From contig CAMWLG010000003.1 of assembly GCA_947175035.1 (NCBI GenBank), forward strand, positions 1 through 64,000: a stretch of 64,000 bases of DNA, in the 5' to 3' direction. Numbering within the stretch: position 1 is the first letter of the stretch; each line of letters begins with the position of its first letter. This DNA is from an uncultured Lachnospiraceae bacterium. Lineage in GTDB: Bacteria; Bacillota; Clostridia; Lachnospirales; Lachnospiraceae. Positions 1 through 9,212 of the stretch are shown piece after piece. The translations under genes were made by a program, and so were the position numbers. The notes beneath the pieces were generated by a model. That model was not told the origin of the DNA. It searched no databases and saw nothing but the letters and a program-made list of their open reading frames with translations.

Positions 1-56
1 GCATGAGGTGAGTGAGCAGTGAGGAGCGTTCACGCCGTGCTCGCACGGGCGGGGAA
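1..56. other. Intergenic edge with small hairpin downstream of the minus-strand SGNH gene
   Basis: This short stretch follows the stop of the minus-strand hydrolase. It holds a GC-rich inverted repeat (GCCGTGC then GCACGGGC, loop TC) but no run of T on either strand, so I do not call it a terminator with confidence. No gene is visible here. Confidence 0.3.
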
Positions 57-1493
57 TTAATCTTCTGCAATTTGTTTCTTTATTAATTCAGCCAATCCCT
101 GTGCCATGATATACCGCGTGTCCTCATTGGGATGCGTGCCATCCATAAGGTGCTCTATGTGATTGGAGTTGTCAATGCCGAGCTCCGTGTAACTGTTGTA
201 GAACAAAAGATCTTTTTCTTCGCAGATGGTTGTCATTGCCGCCACATAATCCAACAGGATACCGCCCTCCTCCGACTGGGGTTCCAGTCCACAGCCAAAA
301 TAGGAGGTGAAGTTCGGGGCCATCATCACAATGACGGAGTCCGGATAAGCGGCTTGCAATTTATCCACTGCCGTGCGCAACGCACCGGAATAGGTGTAAA
401 TATCGTTTGGGTCGTCACTATATACTGAAGTGCCGATGTAATAGTCATTCATTCCATAGTCAATCACAAAGCATTTTTGTCTCTTTTTCTTGGCATGTTC
501 AAAATAGTCGGACATACCTGCATAAGTCGAGGAGGTTTGAGAAAATCGGCTCAAATCTTCGGATAAAAAGGCGTCCACAACCGCGGGGATTCCCAGGGAG
601 CGAGATGATGTCATGGTGGCGGTGCTCCCTCCGATTCCCAAATTGTAGGTATGTGCGCCAGTCAGTCCGGAGAATGCCCCAGGGATGGAGGATGTCTCCG
701 TGAAAGCGATAATGCTGTCACCAAAGAAAACCACGTCCCATTTGGAAAGGTCGGGATATTCTTCAGGGTCTTGTGAGCGGTATTCGCTCACAAGGGTTTC
801 AAAATCTTCCACTTTCTCCTCGTAATTCTCCAGCGTCAGCTGATATCCATGGTTGTCATCCATATACATGGAGAGCGCGTGGGAAATCTCCTCGTTTACA
901 TTAAATTCCTTTTCATAATTGGCCGTGTTGCCCACCAGCCATTCCGTAGAACCATAGAAATACAGCGATAGATGTCCCTGTATCCATTCGTTATCTTCAT
1001 AGAGCGGCATCAGCGTGTTGATGAATTCCGTGTAGGCGGACAGCTGTGCGGGATATTCCTCCTCATCGAGAGCCTTCCAGTATGAAAGGGAGGGGTAAGC
1101 AATCAATATCTCAAAACGTTTGTCGCTCCAAGTATCCATCAGTGTCAGTAAATCCTCCGCGGATATGATGTCCGGGCGCACGCCAAGATACACGTTCTCC
1201 ACCTCGTTCCAGCTCTCCGACACTTTCGTGAAATACATATTTAGAGTGTCCAGATCCGGGATACAGTAGGAGGCTTTCAGGGGATAGATTTCACGATAGT
1301 ATATGAAATCATCCTCCGTGAAATAGTCAATGGGAAAAGTGGAAAAAAACACGCTGGTGTAATCTTCCGTGGCAATGCGCTCCATGTCGTTTCTAAGAGG
1401 GGCGTATTTTTGATATTCCATGTAGCGATAGACGCCAACGCCAATCAGGGCGATCAACACCAATACAAACAGGATGTGTATCAATTTTTTCAT
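57..1493 (-). CDS. Membrane-anchored SGNH/GDSL-family hydrolase or acyltransferase
   Basis: A 478-residue protein with one N-terminal membrane anchor (about residues 4-24) and a long extracellular part. The C-terminal half carries the SGNH blocks: GDSII (block I serine), GIGGST (block II glycine), GMNDYY (block III asparagine) and DGTHPN (block V Asp/His). The N-terminal half, about residues 30-250, is not recognised. Known SGNH proteins at the surface remove or transfer acyl groups on glycans; the substrate here is unknown. The start is supported by GGAG about 7 nt upstream. It diverges from a GtrII-like glycosyltransferase operon and is a paralogue of the SGNH protein at 18590-19444, which also neighbours a GtrII-like gene, so modification of the same class of glycan is a reasonable inference. 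Confidence 0.8.
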   Translation of the reverse strand: MKKLIHILFVLVLIALIGVGVYRYMEYQKYAPLRNDMERIATEDYTSVFFSTFPIDYFTEDDFIYYREIYPLKASYCIPDLDTLNMYFTKVSESWNEVENVYLGVRPDIISAEDLLTLMDTWSDKRFEILIAYPSLSYWKALDEEEYPAQLSAYTEFINTLMPLYEDNEWIQGHLSLYFYGSTEWLVGNTANYEKEFNVNEEISHALSMYMDDNHGYQLTLENYEEKVEDFETLVSEYRSQDPEEYPDLSKWDVVFFGDSIIAFTETSSIPGAFSGLTGAHTYNLGIGGSTATMTSSRSLGIPAVVDAFLSEDLSRFSQTSSTYAGMSDYFEHAKKKRQKCFVIDYGMNDYYIGTSVYSDDPNDIYTYSGALRTAVDKLQAAYPDSVIVMMAPNFTSYFGCGLEPQSEEGGILLDYVAAMTTICEEKDLLFYNSYTELGIDNSNHIEHLMDGTHPNEDTRYIMAQGLAELIKKQIAED

Positions 1494-1546
1494 AAATATG
1501 GCTCCATTCTATAGATTGTTCCATAAATTGCGGTTTGAATAATGCC

Positions 1547-1575
1547 ATTTTACCATAAGCGCTCTCAAAAGTAAA
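1547..1575 (-). promoter_or_regulatory. Promoter of the minus-strand SGNH gene
   Basis: On the minus strand, TTTACT (1570-1575) and TAAAAT (1547-1552) are separated by 17 nt, with TGG directly before the -10 (extended -10). It lies about 55 nt upstream of the hydrolase start. Confidence 0.6.
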
Positions 1576-1583
1576 TTGTTGTG

Positions 1584-1670
1584 GTAACAGTTCAGCCCCC
1601 TCACATTCGTAAAAGCGTCTGCTTCGCATCCGTCGCCGCTTTGCGGCTCACCTTTTACTTCATATGAGGG
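1584..1670. repeat. Dispersed inverted-repeat element, copy 1 (one outer arm plus inner hairpin)
   Basis: Starts with an exact GTAACAGTTCAG (1584-1595), then an imperfect hairpin (CCCTCACATTCGTAAAAG pairing with the segment 1652-1670). The matching outer arm CTGAACTGTTAC is not present on the right. Other copies in this window are at 45149-45241, 46959-47038 and 57936-57977, with single arms elsewhere. Confidence 0.5.
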
Positions 1671-1687
1671 CGCTCCGCAAAATATAT

Positions 1688-1716
1688 TTGCCTGATACAC
1701 AAATAGAGGGTATAAT
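1688..1716 (+). promoter_or_regulatory. Promoter of the 1.7-11 kb glycan operon
   Basis: TTGCCT (1688-1693) and TATAAT (1711-1716) with a 17-nt spacer. The -10 ends only 9 nt before the ATG at 1726, so transcription would begin at or just before the start codon, and no Shine-Dalgarno sequence is visible. Confidence 0.6.
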
Positions 1717-1725
1717 AAAAATGAT

Positions 1726-3411
1726 ATGGAAAAATCTGTGAGAACATGTAAGAAAGTCTATAACAAGGCATATGTTCTGCTCTTGGCGCTTGTGGCGGCG
1801 GGAGGGTATGGTTTTAAGATAGCCCATCCCACCATAGGAATCGATGACACGCCGTATGCCTATTATTTTGAGGAAGGTCTGGCTGCCGTGGTGGGACGCT
1901 GGGTCTTGTTTGTGATGAATAAATTGGTCTCGCTGTCGGACTTTGCCCCGTTTCTGACGGATTTTGGGGCGGTGTTGATAATGATGCTCGCCGTGACCGT
2001 GTGGGGTGTGTTGTTTTATGAAGTGTTCGGGGAGAGGATTCCGAGGTATGGTTATTGGCTGTTCTCCTGTATCTTTCTCTCTTGTCCTTTGATCGCGGAG
2101 GTATTTACTTATTATCTGCACAATGGGATTGCCATAGGATACCTAAGCAGCGGAGTCAGCCTTTATCTTTTGTGGAGGGGATTGAACCGTTCAGTGACCA
2201 AGCGCTGGGGGCAGGTATTTGGGAACTTAGGCGTGTCTGTTGTGACCATGGTAATTGCTATGGGTTGTTATGAATCCATGATGATCGTATGGCTGACAGG
2301 GGCGTTGCTATTGCTTTTGTCAGAGCGGATCGCGGGCATCCGCCGGGGAGTGATAAAGAGCTTGTGCGAGGTGGCGGCAGTGGCAGTCTGTGGTATGATA
2401 TTGCGCTCTGTTGTGATCAAGCTGGTGATTGGCGTGTTCCACTTGGGAGTACTGCAGGACGAGGCTCCACAGCGGTCGGTGATGGAGATGTTGGGCTGGA
2501 TGTTTGCGCCGGGTGCCAGAGCGGAATTTGCTATGGTGTGTAAGCGGATTTTTGTAATGTATGGGGTATTTGCTTATGCCTATTATCCTATCCGGATTTT
2601 CCTGTTGTCGGCACTGGTGATTCTGTGCTTTTGCCTGTGGAGATGCGTCAAACAGCGCGACCCATGGATTGTGTTGTTGATGGCTGGGAGCTTTATCGCG
2701 GCATTTTTGCTGGCGGTGGTGGAGGGCAAGGCGACTTTGTACCGCTCCGCGCAATTCCTGCCCCTGATATGCGGGTATGGAGTTTTAATCGCCTTCTGTG
2801 CAGTGACGGGGTTTGGAGTGAAGCTGCGCTCCGGCGGCAGCAGGGGAGGGCTGCAGGATGTTCTTGTGAAAGGCAGCAGGGTTCTTTGTGTGTTCCTGTG
2901 CGCGGTAGTGTTGTGGAACCAATGTGTGGATTTGAACAAATGGTTTTATGTGGATTACCGGAAATACGAGTATAGCAAGGATTATATGCTGCGTGTTGCG
3001 GGGGAATTGGAGCGCAATTTTGATATTTCCAAGCCCGTTATTTTCACGGGGAATTGGGAGAATCCCAGAACGCTTGTGGAGGACGCCTATGTCGATTATT
3101 CTTCGGAGACCTTCTACAAAATGAAGCGTATTACGGATCCGATAGATGAACATTTGTTGGAAAAATTCTACCGTGATTATGGCGTGTGGGTGGCGCAGAC
3201 TCCCACGCTCTCCGTGATCAGCTGGGGGAAATACGCTTTTGACACGGATGAGGAATTGATACGATTCCTGCGGCTTCACGGGCATGAGTTTCAACCGCTT
3301 CTGGACACTTCGCTCTATGAGGCGGCGGAGCAGTATGCCTTAGAACTCCCCTCCTTCCCTCAGGAGGGAGCCATTGTGGACATGGGGGAGTACATTATCG
3401 TACACTTCTGA
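1726..3411 (+). CDS. GtrII-like polytopic membrane glycosyltransferase
   Basis: A 561-residue integral membrane protein with about ten hydrophobic segments and a soluble C-terminal part (about residues 410-561). The N-terminal arrangement, a short loop with IDDTPYAYY after the first membrane helix followed by a GRW motif, resembles the GtrII glucosyltransferase family (Pfam Glucos_trans_II), whose members add a hexose from a polyprenyl-phosphate donor to an extracytoplasmic glycan. Assignment is by pattern, not by a search. It is the first gene of a tightly packed operon running to about 11 kb. The start lacks a Shine-Dalgarno site and sits just behind a -10 box, so the mRNA may be leaderless. 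A second family member is at 19447-21000. Confidence 0.65.
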   Translation: MEKSVRTCKKVYNKAYVLLLALVAAGGYGFKIAHPTIGIDDTPYAYYFEEGLAAVVGRWVLFVMNKLVSLSDFAPFLTDFGAVLIMMLAVTVWGVLFYEVFGERIPRYGYWLFSCIFLSCPLIAEVFTYYLHNGIAIGYLSSGVSLYLLWRGLNRSVTKRWGQVFGNLGVSVVTMVIAMGCYESMMIVWLTGALLLLLSERIAGIRRGVIKSLCEVAAVAVCGMILRSVVIKLVIGVFHLGVLQDEAPQRSVMEMLGWMFAPGARAEFAMVCKRIFVMYGVFAYAYYPIRIFLLSALVILCFCLWRCVKQRDPWIVLLMAGSFIAAFLLAVVEGKATLYRSAQFLPLICGYGVLIAFCAVTGFGVKLRSGGSRGGLQDVLVKGSRVLCVFLCAVVLWNQCVDLNKWFYVDYRKYEYSKDYMLRVAGELERNFDISKPVIFTGNWENPRTLVEDAYVDYSSETFYKMKRITDPIDEHLLEKFYRDYGVWVAQTPTLSVISWGKYAFDTDEELIRFLRLHGHEFQPLLDTSLYEAAEQYALELPSFPQEGAIVDMGEYIIVHF

Positions 3412-3443
3412 ATAGTTATGCACATTAAAGCAAGAGGATTGTC

Positions 3444-4649
3444 ATGTTGATATTTGAGGAAAAAACAATTGATTATTTGAAAAAGCATTCACTCCCCATT
3501 TTCATAGGGGTGGTCACCCTATTGGCGATGTGGGTCAGATTCAAGGCAAGGGGATTTATTTCTGCGGATATGACAGGATATCTGCTGCCATGGTATGAGG
3601 AGATCAAACAGGGCGGACTCTCGTCACTGGGGACTCAGGTAGGCACCTACAATATTCCCTATCAGACATTGATTGCATTGATGACTTATGTAAATGTCAA
3701 ACCGGTTTATCTTTATAAGGGATTTTCTATTTTATTTGATTTTCTGTTGGCGGCGGCGACAGCATTGTGCGTCCGCAAGATGGGAGGGCAACGGTCAGGG
3801 ATGCAGGCTGCCATTGCATATGCGTTAGTGCTCTTTCTCCCAACCGTGGTATTGAATTCCTCTTTTTGGGGACAGTGCGATGGTATTTATACTTTTTTTG
3901 TGCTGGTCTGTCTCTATATGCTGTTATGTGAAAGGGAGAAGGCGGCCTATGTGTTCTTGGGTATTGCGCTCGCATTTAAGCTTCAGGCGATTTTGATCCT
4001 GCCCTTTTTGCTGATATACTATGTGGTGGAGAAGAGGCATAGTATCTTAAATCTTCTGATTTCCGTGGCAGTGTTCTATGCTTTTTGTCTGCCTGGGGTG
4101 ATCGCCAGACGTTCGATATGGGAGCCCTTTCAGCTATATATGGACCAAGGCGAGGCTTGGGCGGAGTTATATAAGAATTTTCCCAGTTTTCTCGTTTTTT
4201 TTGGAAACAGCTGGGAAGCATACCAGGCGATTTCCGGGGTGATGTCCGCCGTCATTGCGGCGGCGTTGGGGATGGAGCTTCTGTATGTATTGCACTCGAA
4301 AATCGCATTATACAGGACAAGATATTTTTTCCCAGTAGCAGCGTGGACGGTATGGACTTGTGTGTTATTGCTGCCCATGATGCATGAGCGATATGCGTAT
4401 CTGTTGGATATTTTGCTGATTGTCTCGGTGCTGTCATATAGAAGGTATCTGTGGGCGGCTGTACCGGCATTCTTAAGCGGGGTGGTGACATATTCCTGTT
4501 ATCTCTTCCGTGTGGATTATGATTTGTCGGCATTGTCGGTGGTGTATACGGCTGCATGGGTTATTTTTCATTATCTGATCATTCAACAGATCAGGACAGG
4601 GCACAGTTCGGAGGATTATGAAAAAGGCGGCGACAAACTTAGTGTATAG
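3444..4649 (+). CDS. GT-C fold mannosyltransferase-like membrane protein
   Basis: A 401-residue polytopic protein. The loop SFWGQCDGIYT (about residues 148-158) and the later MMHERYAY motif are hallmarks of the Gpi18/COG5542-type GT-C transferases, which use lipid-linked sugars on the outer membrane face. An acidic pair near residue 38 (ISADMTGY) fits the usual catalytic loop after the first helix. It starts 32 nt after the GtrII-like gene and overlaps the next gene by 32 nt, so it is part of the same operon. Acceptor and sugar cannot be told from sequence. Confidence 0.75.
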   Translation: MLIFEEKTIDYLKKHSLPIFIGVVTLLAMWVRFKARGFISADMTGYLLPWYEEIKQGGLSSLGTQVGTYNIPYQTLIALMTYVNVKPVYLYKGFSILFDFLLAAATALCVRKMGGQRSGMQAAIAYALVLFLPTVVLNSSFWGQCDGIYTFFVLVCLYMLLCEREKAAYVFLGIALAFKLQAILILPFLLIYYVVEKRHSILNLLISVAVFYAFCLPGVIARRSIWEPFQLYMDQGEAWAELYKNFPSFLVFFGNSWEAYQAISGVMSAVIAAALGMELLYVLHSKIALYRTRYFFPVAAWTVWTCVLLLPMMHERYAYLLDILLIVSVLSYRRYLWAAVPAFLSGVVTYSCYLFRVDYDLSALSVVYTAAWVIFHYLIIQQIRTGHSSEDYEKGGDKLSV

Positions 4650-6375
4650 AATCAATCATATACTCAATAAGATGGACGGGCTGCCCTTGTGGTGGCTGGG
4701 GATATTGTTGACCGCAATTGTGTTGGCGCCCAATATAAGCTTGGGCGAGGGCAGCGTGTTCACCGTTCACGACCAGTTGGACGAGTCCATGATGAATTAC
4801 GTGCTCACGGCGAGACACCCGGGGGAGGGTGTGATCCCTGAGATGTTGGGAGGCGTCAACGCCAGTGGGCTTGCGCCTTCTGCGGTACTTTTTGTACTGT
4901 TGTATCGCTGTCTGTCTCCTTTTTATGCGTTCCTGTGTACCTATGGAATTCTGGTGGCGGGGGGATTTCTGGGGATGTATCTGGCGGTGCGTGAACTCAC
5001 TGACAGCAGTATCCTCGCGGTGGCGGCCGCTGGTGTTTTTTGTATGCTGCCATTGTATCCTGTCTATGGATTTTCCCAGATGGGGATACCGCTGATTCTC
5101 TATGCGTTTTTGTGCTTATATCGGGAAAAGCATATTCCGGCGGCATTGGGGTTAACGCTCTTGTTTGGGTTGACCAGCCATTTGGTCTATACGGGTTATG
5201 TGGTGCTGGGACTTTGGCTTTTGGCGGTTTGTGTCATAGGGCTTCGCAAATCATTTCGCAAGTGGTGTGGTGTGGGATTCGGGCTTTTGCTTGCCATCTA
5301 TGTCCTGACCAATTTAAGTCTGTTTGCGGAGATTATATTTGGGACGTCCCTCTACGGACAGGTGAGCTATGTGAGCCATAGGGAAGAGATGGTGAACAGC
5401 GCGATGCCTTTTTGGAAGACTGTTTGGGAAGTGTTCACGAGCAGTGCGCAGCATGCTTTCACTTATCATGAAAAGCTGATTTTGCCGATTGTGGTTCTGC
5501 TGGTTCTGGGAGGGCTGCTTTATAAGAAATTGGATGCACGGGCAAAGAAACAGTATCAGTTGGCGCTGGGAGGAATGTTGGTGTTAGTGCTGATTGCAGT
5601 GTTTTATGGAATCTGCAAATCAGCGCCCGTGGTGGCATGGAAGAACAGCGTCACGGGATTTTTGCACTATTTTCAGATAGAGAGGGTGTATTGGCTCTAT
5701 CCTGCGGGATGGTATCTGGAGCTTGCGCTGGTGTTCGCCTTCTGGTGGCGGCGGAGTCCATTGCTCCAGTGTATCATCTTGGCGGTGGTGCTTTTGCCCA
5801 CGGCGGACACGGTGCTGCACAACTCTTATTTTTACATGAATGTGAATCAGAGGAACAATGGTTCTGGTGTTACGGGCTATATTTCTTGGGAAAGCTATTA
5901 CGCGGAGGAGTTGATGGCGCAGCTGGATGAGGCGATTGGCAGGGAGTTGTCCGAGTACCGCGTGGCACATCTGGGTGTCAGTCCGGCTCCTGCGCTGATG
6001 CATGGATTTTACACGGTGGATGGTTATTCCAACAATTATCCGCTGGATTATAAACATGATTTCCGTCGGGTGATTGCGGCGGAGCTTGACAAAAGCCCGG
6101 AGACGGCGGTGTATTTTGACAAATGGGGTAACCGATGCTATCTTTTTAATTCCCAGACAGGGAATTATTGGATGTTGGAGAGAGGCAGCGGTGTGGTGTA
6201 TGAAGGATTGGAGTTTGATATGGAAGCGCTGGCTGAGTTGGGGTGTGAGTATCTATTCTCAGGCGGAGAGATTGTGGACGCGGCGCGGATGGGTTTGGAA
6301 CCCATGGGATACTTTGAGACAGATAGTTCGTACTGGGGGATCTGGTTGTACAATCTGACGGGAAACGAGGATTAA
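4618..6375 (+). CDS. DUF6044-like (YkoS-type) polytopic membrane protein
   Basis: A 585-residue protein with about a dozen membrane helices and a soluble C-terminal region. The start is supported by GGAGG 6 nt upstream, inside the preceding gene. Features shared with its paralogue at 24273-25982 are an N-terminal VHDQLDE motif after the first helix and a C-terminal segment with HGFYTVDGYSNNYPL and DKWGNRCYLF. This pattern matches the uncharacterised DUF6044/YkoS family as I remember it. The layout (acidic motif in the first external loop, many helices) is that of a GT-C transferase, but no activity is established. Adjacent to the GT52 gene with a 1-nt gap. Confidence 0.65.
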   Translation: MKKAATNLVYRINHILNKMDGLPLWWLGILLTAIVLAPNISLGEGSVFTVHDQLDESMMNYVLTARHPGEGVIPEMLGGVNASGLAPSAVLFVLLYRCLSPFYAFLCTYGILVAGGFLGMYLAVRELTDSSILAVAAAGVFCMLPLYPVYGFSQMGIPLILYAFLCLYREKHIPAALGLTLLFGLTSHLVYTGYVVLGLWLLAVCVIGLRKSFRKWCGVGFGLLLAIYVLTNLSLFAEIIFGTSLYGQVSYVSHREEMVNSAMPFWKTVWEVFTSSAQHAFTYHEKLILPIVVLLVLGGLLYKKLDARAKKQYQLALGGMLVLVLIAVFYGICKSAPVVAWKNSVTGFLHYFQIERVYWLYPAGWYLELALVFAFWWRRSPLLQCIILAVVLLPTADTVLHNSYFYMNVNQRNNGSGVTGYISWESYYAEELMAQLDEAIGRELSEYRVAHLGVSPAPALMHGFYTVDGYSNNYPLDYKHDFRRVIAAELDKSPETAVYFDKWGNRCYLFNSQTGNYWMLERGSGVVYEGLEFDMEALAELGCEYLFSGGEIVDAARMGLEPMGYFETDSSYWGIWLYNLTGNED

Positions 6376-6376
6376 T

Positions 6377-7465
6377 ATGAAAGAGAGAATCTATGTCTGC
6401 CATACTTATTATCATGTATATGTGACCTTCTTGAAAGAGTTAAAGCTCTCTGCCCAGGAGCAGGGCAAAGCAACGCTGGTGCTCTCTAAGATGTCCTGCA
6501 ATTTTGAGAGTTTAAAAGAGCGGGTGGAGAGTACGGGACTCTTTGAAGAGGTGCTGGAATTTGACGAGAAGAACGAGAGATGTTTTCCGGAGCTTGCCAA
6601 GTATCGACAGGATTCGGGAAATTTCATTGGGAATCTGTGGAATCGTATCCGTTTTACCAAGCGTCTGGCGAAGCTTCAGGAGCCGTACATTCCAGTGAAT
6701 TTCAGGGAATATGGGGACGTCTATGTCTATTGTGATTCAGACCCAATTGGGTATTATTTGAATCAGAAGCATATTTATTATCACGCTTTGGAGGACGGCT
6801 TGAACTGTTTGAAGAATTTTGACGCCGCCCGTTATGACAATAGGGGACATTTTGGATTGAAGGTGTTCCTGTCGAGGAAGTTGAACCTGATCTTTGTGCA
6901 GAACGGTTATGGCAGATATTGTTTGGACATGGAGGTCAATGATATCTCCCTGATCCAATACCCTTGCCCCCAGTACATTCAGGAGTCAAGGCAGGATTTG
7001 GTAGACCGGTTGACGGAAAAGGACAAGCAGCTGATTTTGCAGGCATTTATCCGGGACAAGGAGGGATTGGAGCGGCAGATTCAGGAGAGCGGCGAGGTGG
7101 GGGACAAGATTCTGATTCTGACTGACCCCTTGTGTACGCTGGACGTGCGGGAGCGGATTTTCAGGGATATCATACAGATGTATGAGGGGGAGGGGACGAT
7201 TTTCCTAAAGCCCCATCCCAGAGATGAGCTGGATTACAGGCGGTTATTTGGCGAATATCCCCAGTTTGACGCCACGGTTCCCATGGAGATGTTAAATTTC
7301 TTCCCGGGGCTTCGCTTTCGGAAGGTGGTGGCGGTGCTCACGGAGGTCAAGGCGATTCAGTTCGCGGACGAGGTCGTGCGTCTTGGGGAGGATTTCATGG
7401 ATAAGTACGAAGACCCGCTGATTCACAGGCAGAATGAGCAGGTGGGAATAGAGAGGAAAAACTGA
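6377..7465 (+). CDS. GT52-family (sialyltransferase-type) glycosyltransferase
   Basis: A 362-residue soluble protein. It has the N-terminal CHTYYHVYV segment, a central HALEDGLN motif (about residues 136-143) and KPHPRDELDY (from residue 278). The (A/E)EDG and KPHP pattern is that of GT52 lipooligosaccharide sialyltransferases and related CMP-nonulosonate-using enzymes. Because the window makes CMP-pseudaminic acid (PseB, C, H, G, I, F), this enzyme is the best candidate for adding pseudaminic acid; that is inference. Its stop codon overlaps the start of the ABC transporter gene by one base, which points to coupled expression with a flippase. Confidence 0.7.
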   Translation: MKERIYVCHTYYHVYVTFLKELKLSAQEQGKATLVLSKMSCNFESLKERVESTGLFEEVLEFDEKNERCFPELAKYRQDSGNFIGNLWNRIRFTKRLAKLQEPYIPVNFREYGDVYVYCDSDPIGYYLNQKHIYYHALEDGLNCLKNFDAARYDNRGHFGLKVFLSRKLNLIFVQNGYGRYCLDMEVNDISLIQYPCPQYIQESRQDLVDRLTEKDKQLILQAFIRDKEGLERQIQESGEVGDKILILTDPLCTLDVRERIFRDIIQMYEGEGTIFLKPHPRDELDYRRLFGEYPQFDATVPMEMLNFFPGLRFRKVVAVLTEVKAIQFADEVVRLGEDFMDKYEDPLIHRQNEQVGIERKN

Positions 7466-9204
7466 TGCGACAGATATTAAAGAAATTGCGTGTTCTTCTG
7501 GATAAAAAGCAAAAGCGCACCATGGTGGGGCTGATGTTTCTCATGATCATCGGCGCCGTGCTGCAGACGGCGGGGGTAGGACTTCTGGTACAGGTGGTGA
7601 ATATCGTGATTGATTCAGACGCGGTGCAGAACAGCCGGATTGCCTCATGGGTCTACGAGCTCTGCGGGAGTCCGGATTATGATACCTTTGCGGTGTCTGT
7701 GATGGCGCTTCTCATCGGGGTTTTTATATTAAAAAATGTTTTTTTGTTTATCCAGCAAAAGCTGACGTTTGCCTTTGTCTACACAAACCAGTTCCGCACC
7801 TCGGAGCGTATGATGCGTAATTACCTTCGCAGGGGCTATGAGTTTTATCTGAATGCGGACACGGCGGTGGTGCAGCGCAGCATCACCTCCGACGTGAACA
7901 ATATGTACGCGTTGATTCTGGCGCTTTTGCAGATGATGTCTGATGGGGTGGTGTCTCTGTTTATCATCACCTACTGCTTCATCACCAACGGCACCATGAC
8001 TGTGCTGCTGGCGGTGGTGCTGCTGGTGGTCATGGGCGGGGTAAAGACCGTCTTAAAGCCCATCATGTACAAGGCGGGAAAGGACAATCAGGACTACTAC
8101 AGCGGGCTGTTCAAATGGATCTCCCAGACGGTGCAGGGCATCAAGGAAGTGAAGATTGCGTGCAAGGAGCAGTATTTTGTGGGGGAATACAAAAAGTGCG
8201 GTCAGGGATATGTAAATGCTGTGCAGCGTTATAGTCTCTACAATAACATTCCGAAGCTGTTAATCGAGACGGCGTGTGTGGCGACCATGGTGGGATACAT
8301 GATCTATCTGGTAGTGTCGGGTGTGTCCACGGAGAATATGCTGACGGTGTTCTCCACGCTGGCGGCAGCAGCTTTCGTGTTGCTGCCTTGCGTCAACAGA
8401 ATCAATAACCAGATTAATTCGATTGCTTATTTTGAGCCTTTCTTTATGGGAGTCAGCGATAACCTGCAGGACGAGATTAGTGGGGAGAAGGTAGATATGA
8501 CCTTTGCCACGGACGAGGAGGAGAAGCTTCCCGTGAAGAAGGCGATAGAGTTAAAGGATATCACTTATGCGTATCCGAATACGGAGAAGCTGATTCTGGA
8601 TCATGCGAACCTGACCATACCTGCGGGCTCTTCCGTGGGTATCGTGGGCACCACGGGAGCGGGTAAGAGCACGGTGGTGGATGTCCTGTTAGGACTCTTG
8701 GAGGTCAGGGACGGTGTGGTGCTGGCGGATGGGACGGACACTAAGACGGAGTATCGCAAATGGTTGAAAAATGTGGGTTATATCCCCCAGATGTTTTTCA
8801 TGTTGGATGATACCATCCGTAAGAATGTGGCGTTCGGCGTGCCCGAGGAGAAGATTGACGAGGAGCGTCTTTGGGAGGTACTGAAAGAGGCTCAGTTGGA
8901 TGAGTTTATCAAGACATTGCCCGAAGGACTTGACACAGGTGTCGGTGAGCGGGGGATTCGTCTCTCCGGCGGGCAGAGACAGCGTATCAGCATCGCCAGA
9001 GCATTGTATAATGATCCGGAGGTTCTGATTCTGGACGAGGCGACATCCGCCTTGGACAATGACACTGAGGCGGCTATCATGGAGTCCATCAACCATCTCC
9101 ATGGCAGGAAGACCTTGGTCATCATCGCGCATAGGCTGCAGACGATCGAGAAATGTGATATGGTGTATCGGGTGGAGGACGGCAAGGTGAAGCGGGAGAA
9201 GTAG
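7465..9204 (+). CDS. ABC exporter/flippase, fused permease and ATPase (PglK/MsbA-like)
   Basis: A 579-residue half-transporter with six N-terminal membrane helices (about residues 20-320) and a C-terminal nucleotide-binding domain. Walker A GTTGAGKST is at about 395-403, the signature LSGGQRQR at about 500, Walker B LILDEATSALD at about 520 and the H-loop histidine at about 556. The size and a context full of glycosyltransferases match PglK-type lipid-linked oligosaccharide flippases. ATP hydrolysis is certain from motifs; the glycan cargo is inferred from neighbours. The gene overlaps the GT52 gene by one base and is followed 8 nt later by a GT2. Confidence 0.85.
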   Translation: MRQILKKLRVLLDKKQKRTMVGLMFLMIIGAVLQTAGVGLLVQVVNIVIDSDAVQNSRIASWVYELCGSPDYDTFAVSVMALLIGVFILKNVFLFIQQKLTFAFVYTNQFRTSERMMRNYLRRGYEFYLNADTAVVQRSITSDVNNMYALILALLQMMSDGVVSLFIITYCFITNGTMTVLLAVVLLVVMGGVKTVLKPIMYKAGKDNQDYYSGLFKWISQTVQGIKEVKIACKEQYFVGEYKKCGQGYVNAVQRYSLYNNIPKLLIETACVATMVGYMIYLVVSGVSTENMLTVFSTLAAAAFVLLPCVNRINNQINSIAYFEPFFMGVSDNLQDEISGEKVDMTFATDEEEKLPVKKAIELKDITYAYPNTEKLILDHANLTIPAGSSVGIVGTTGAGKSTVVDVLLGLLEVRDGVVLADGTDTKTEYRKWLKNVGYIPQMFFMLDDTIRKNVAFGVPEEKIDEERLWEVLKEAQLDEFIKTLPEGLDTGVGERGIRLSGGQRQRISIARALYNDPEVLILDEATSALDNDTEAAIMESINHLHGRKTLVIIAHRLQTIEKCDMVYRVEDGKVKREK

Positions 9205-9212
9205 GGTGAGAG

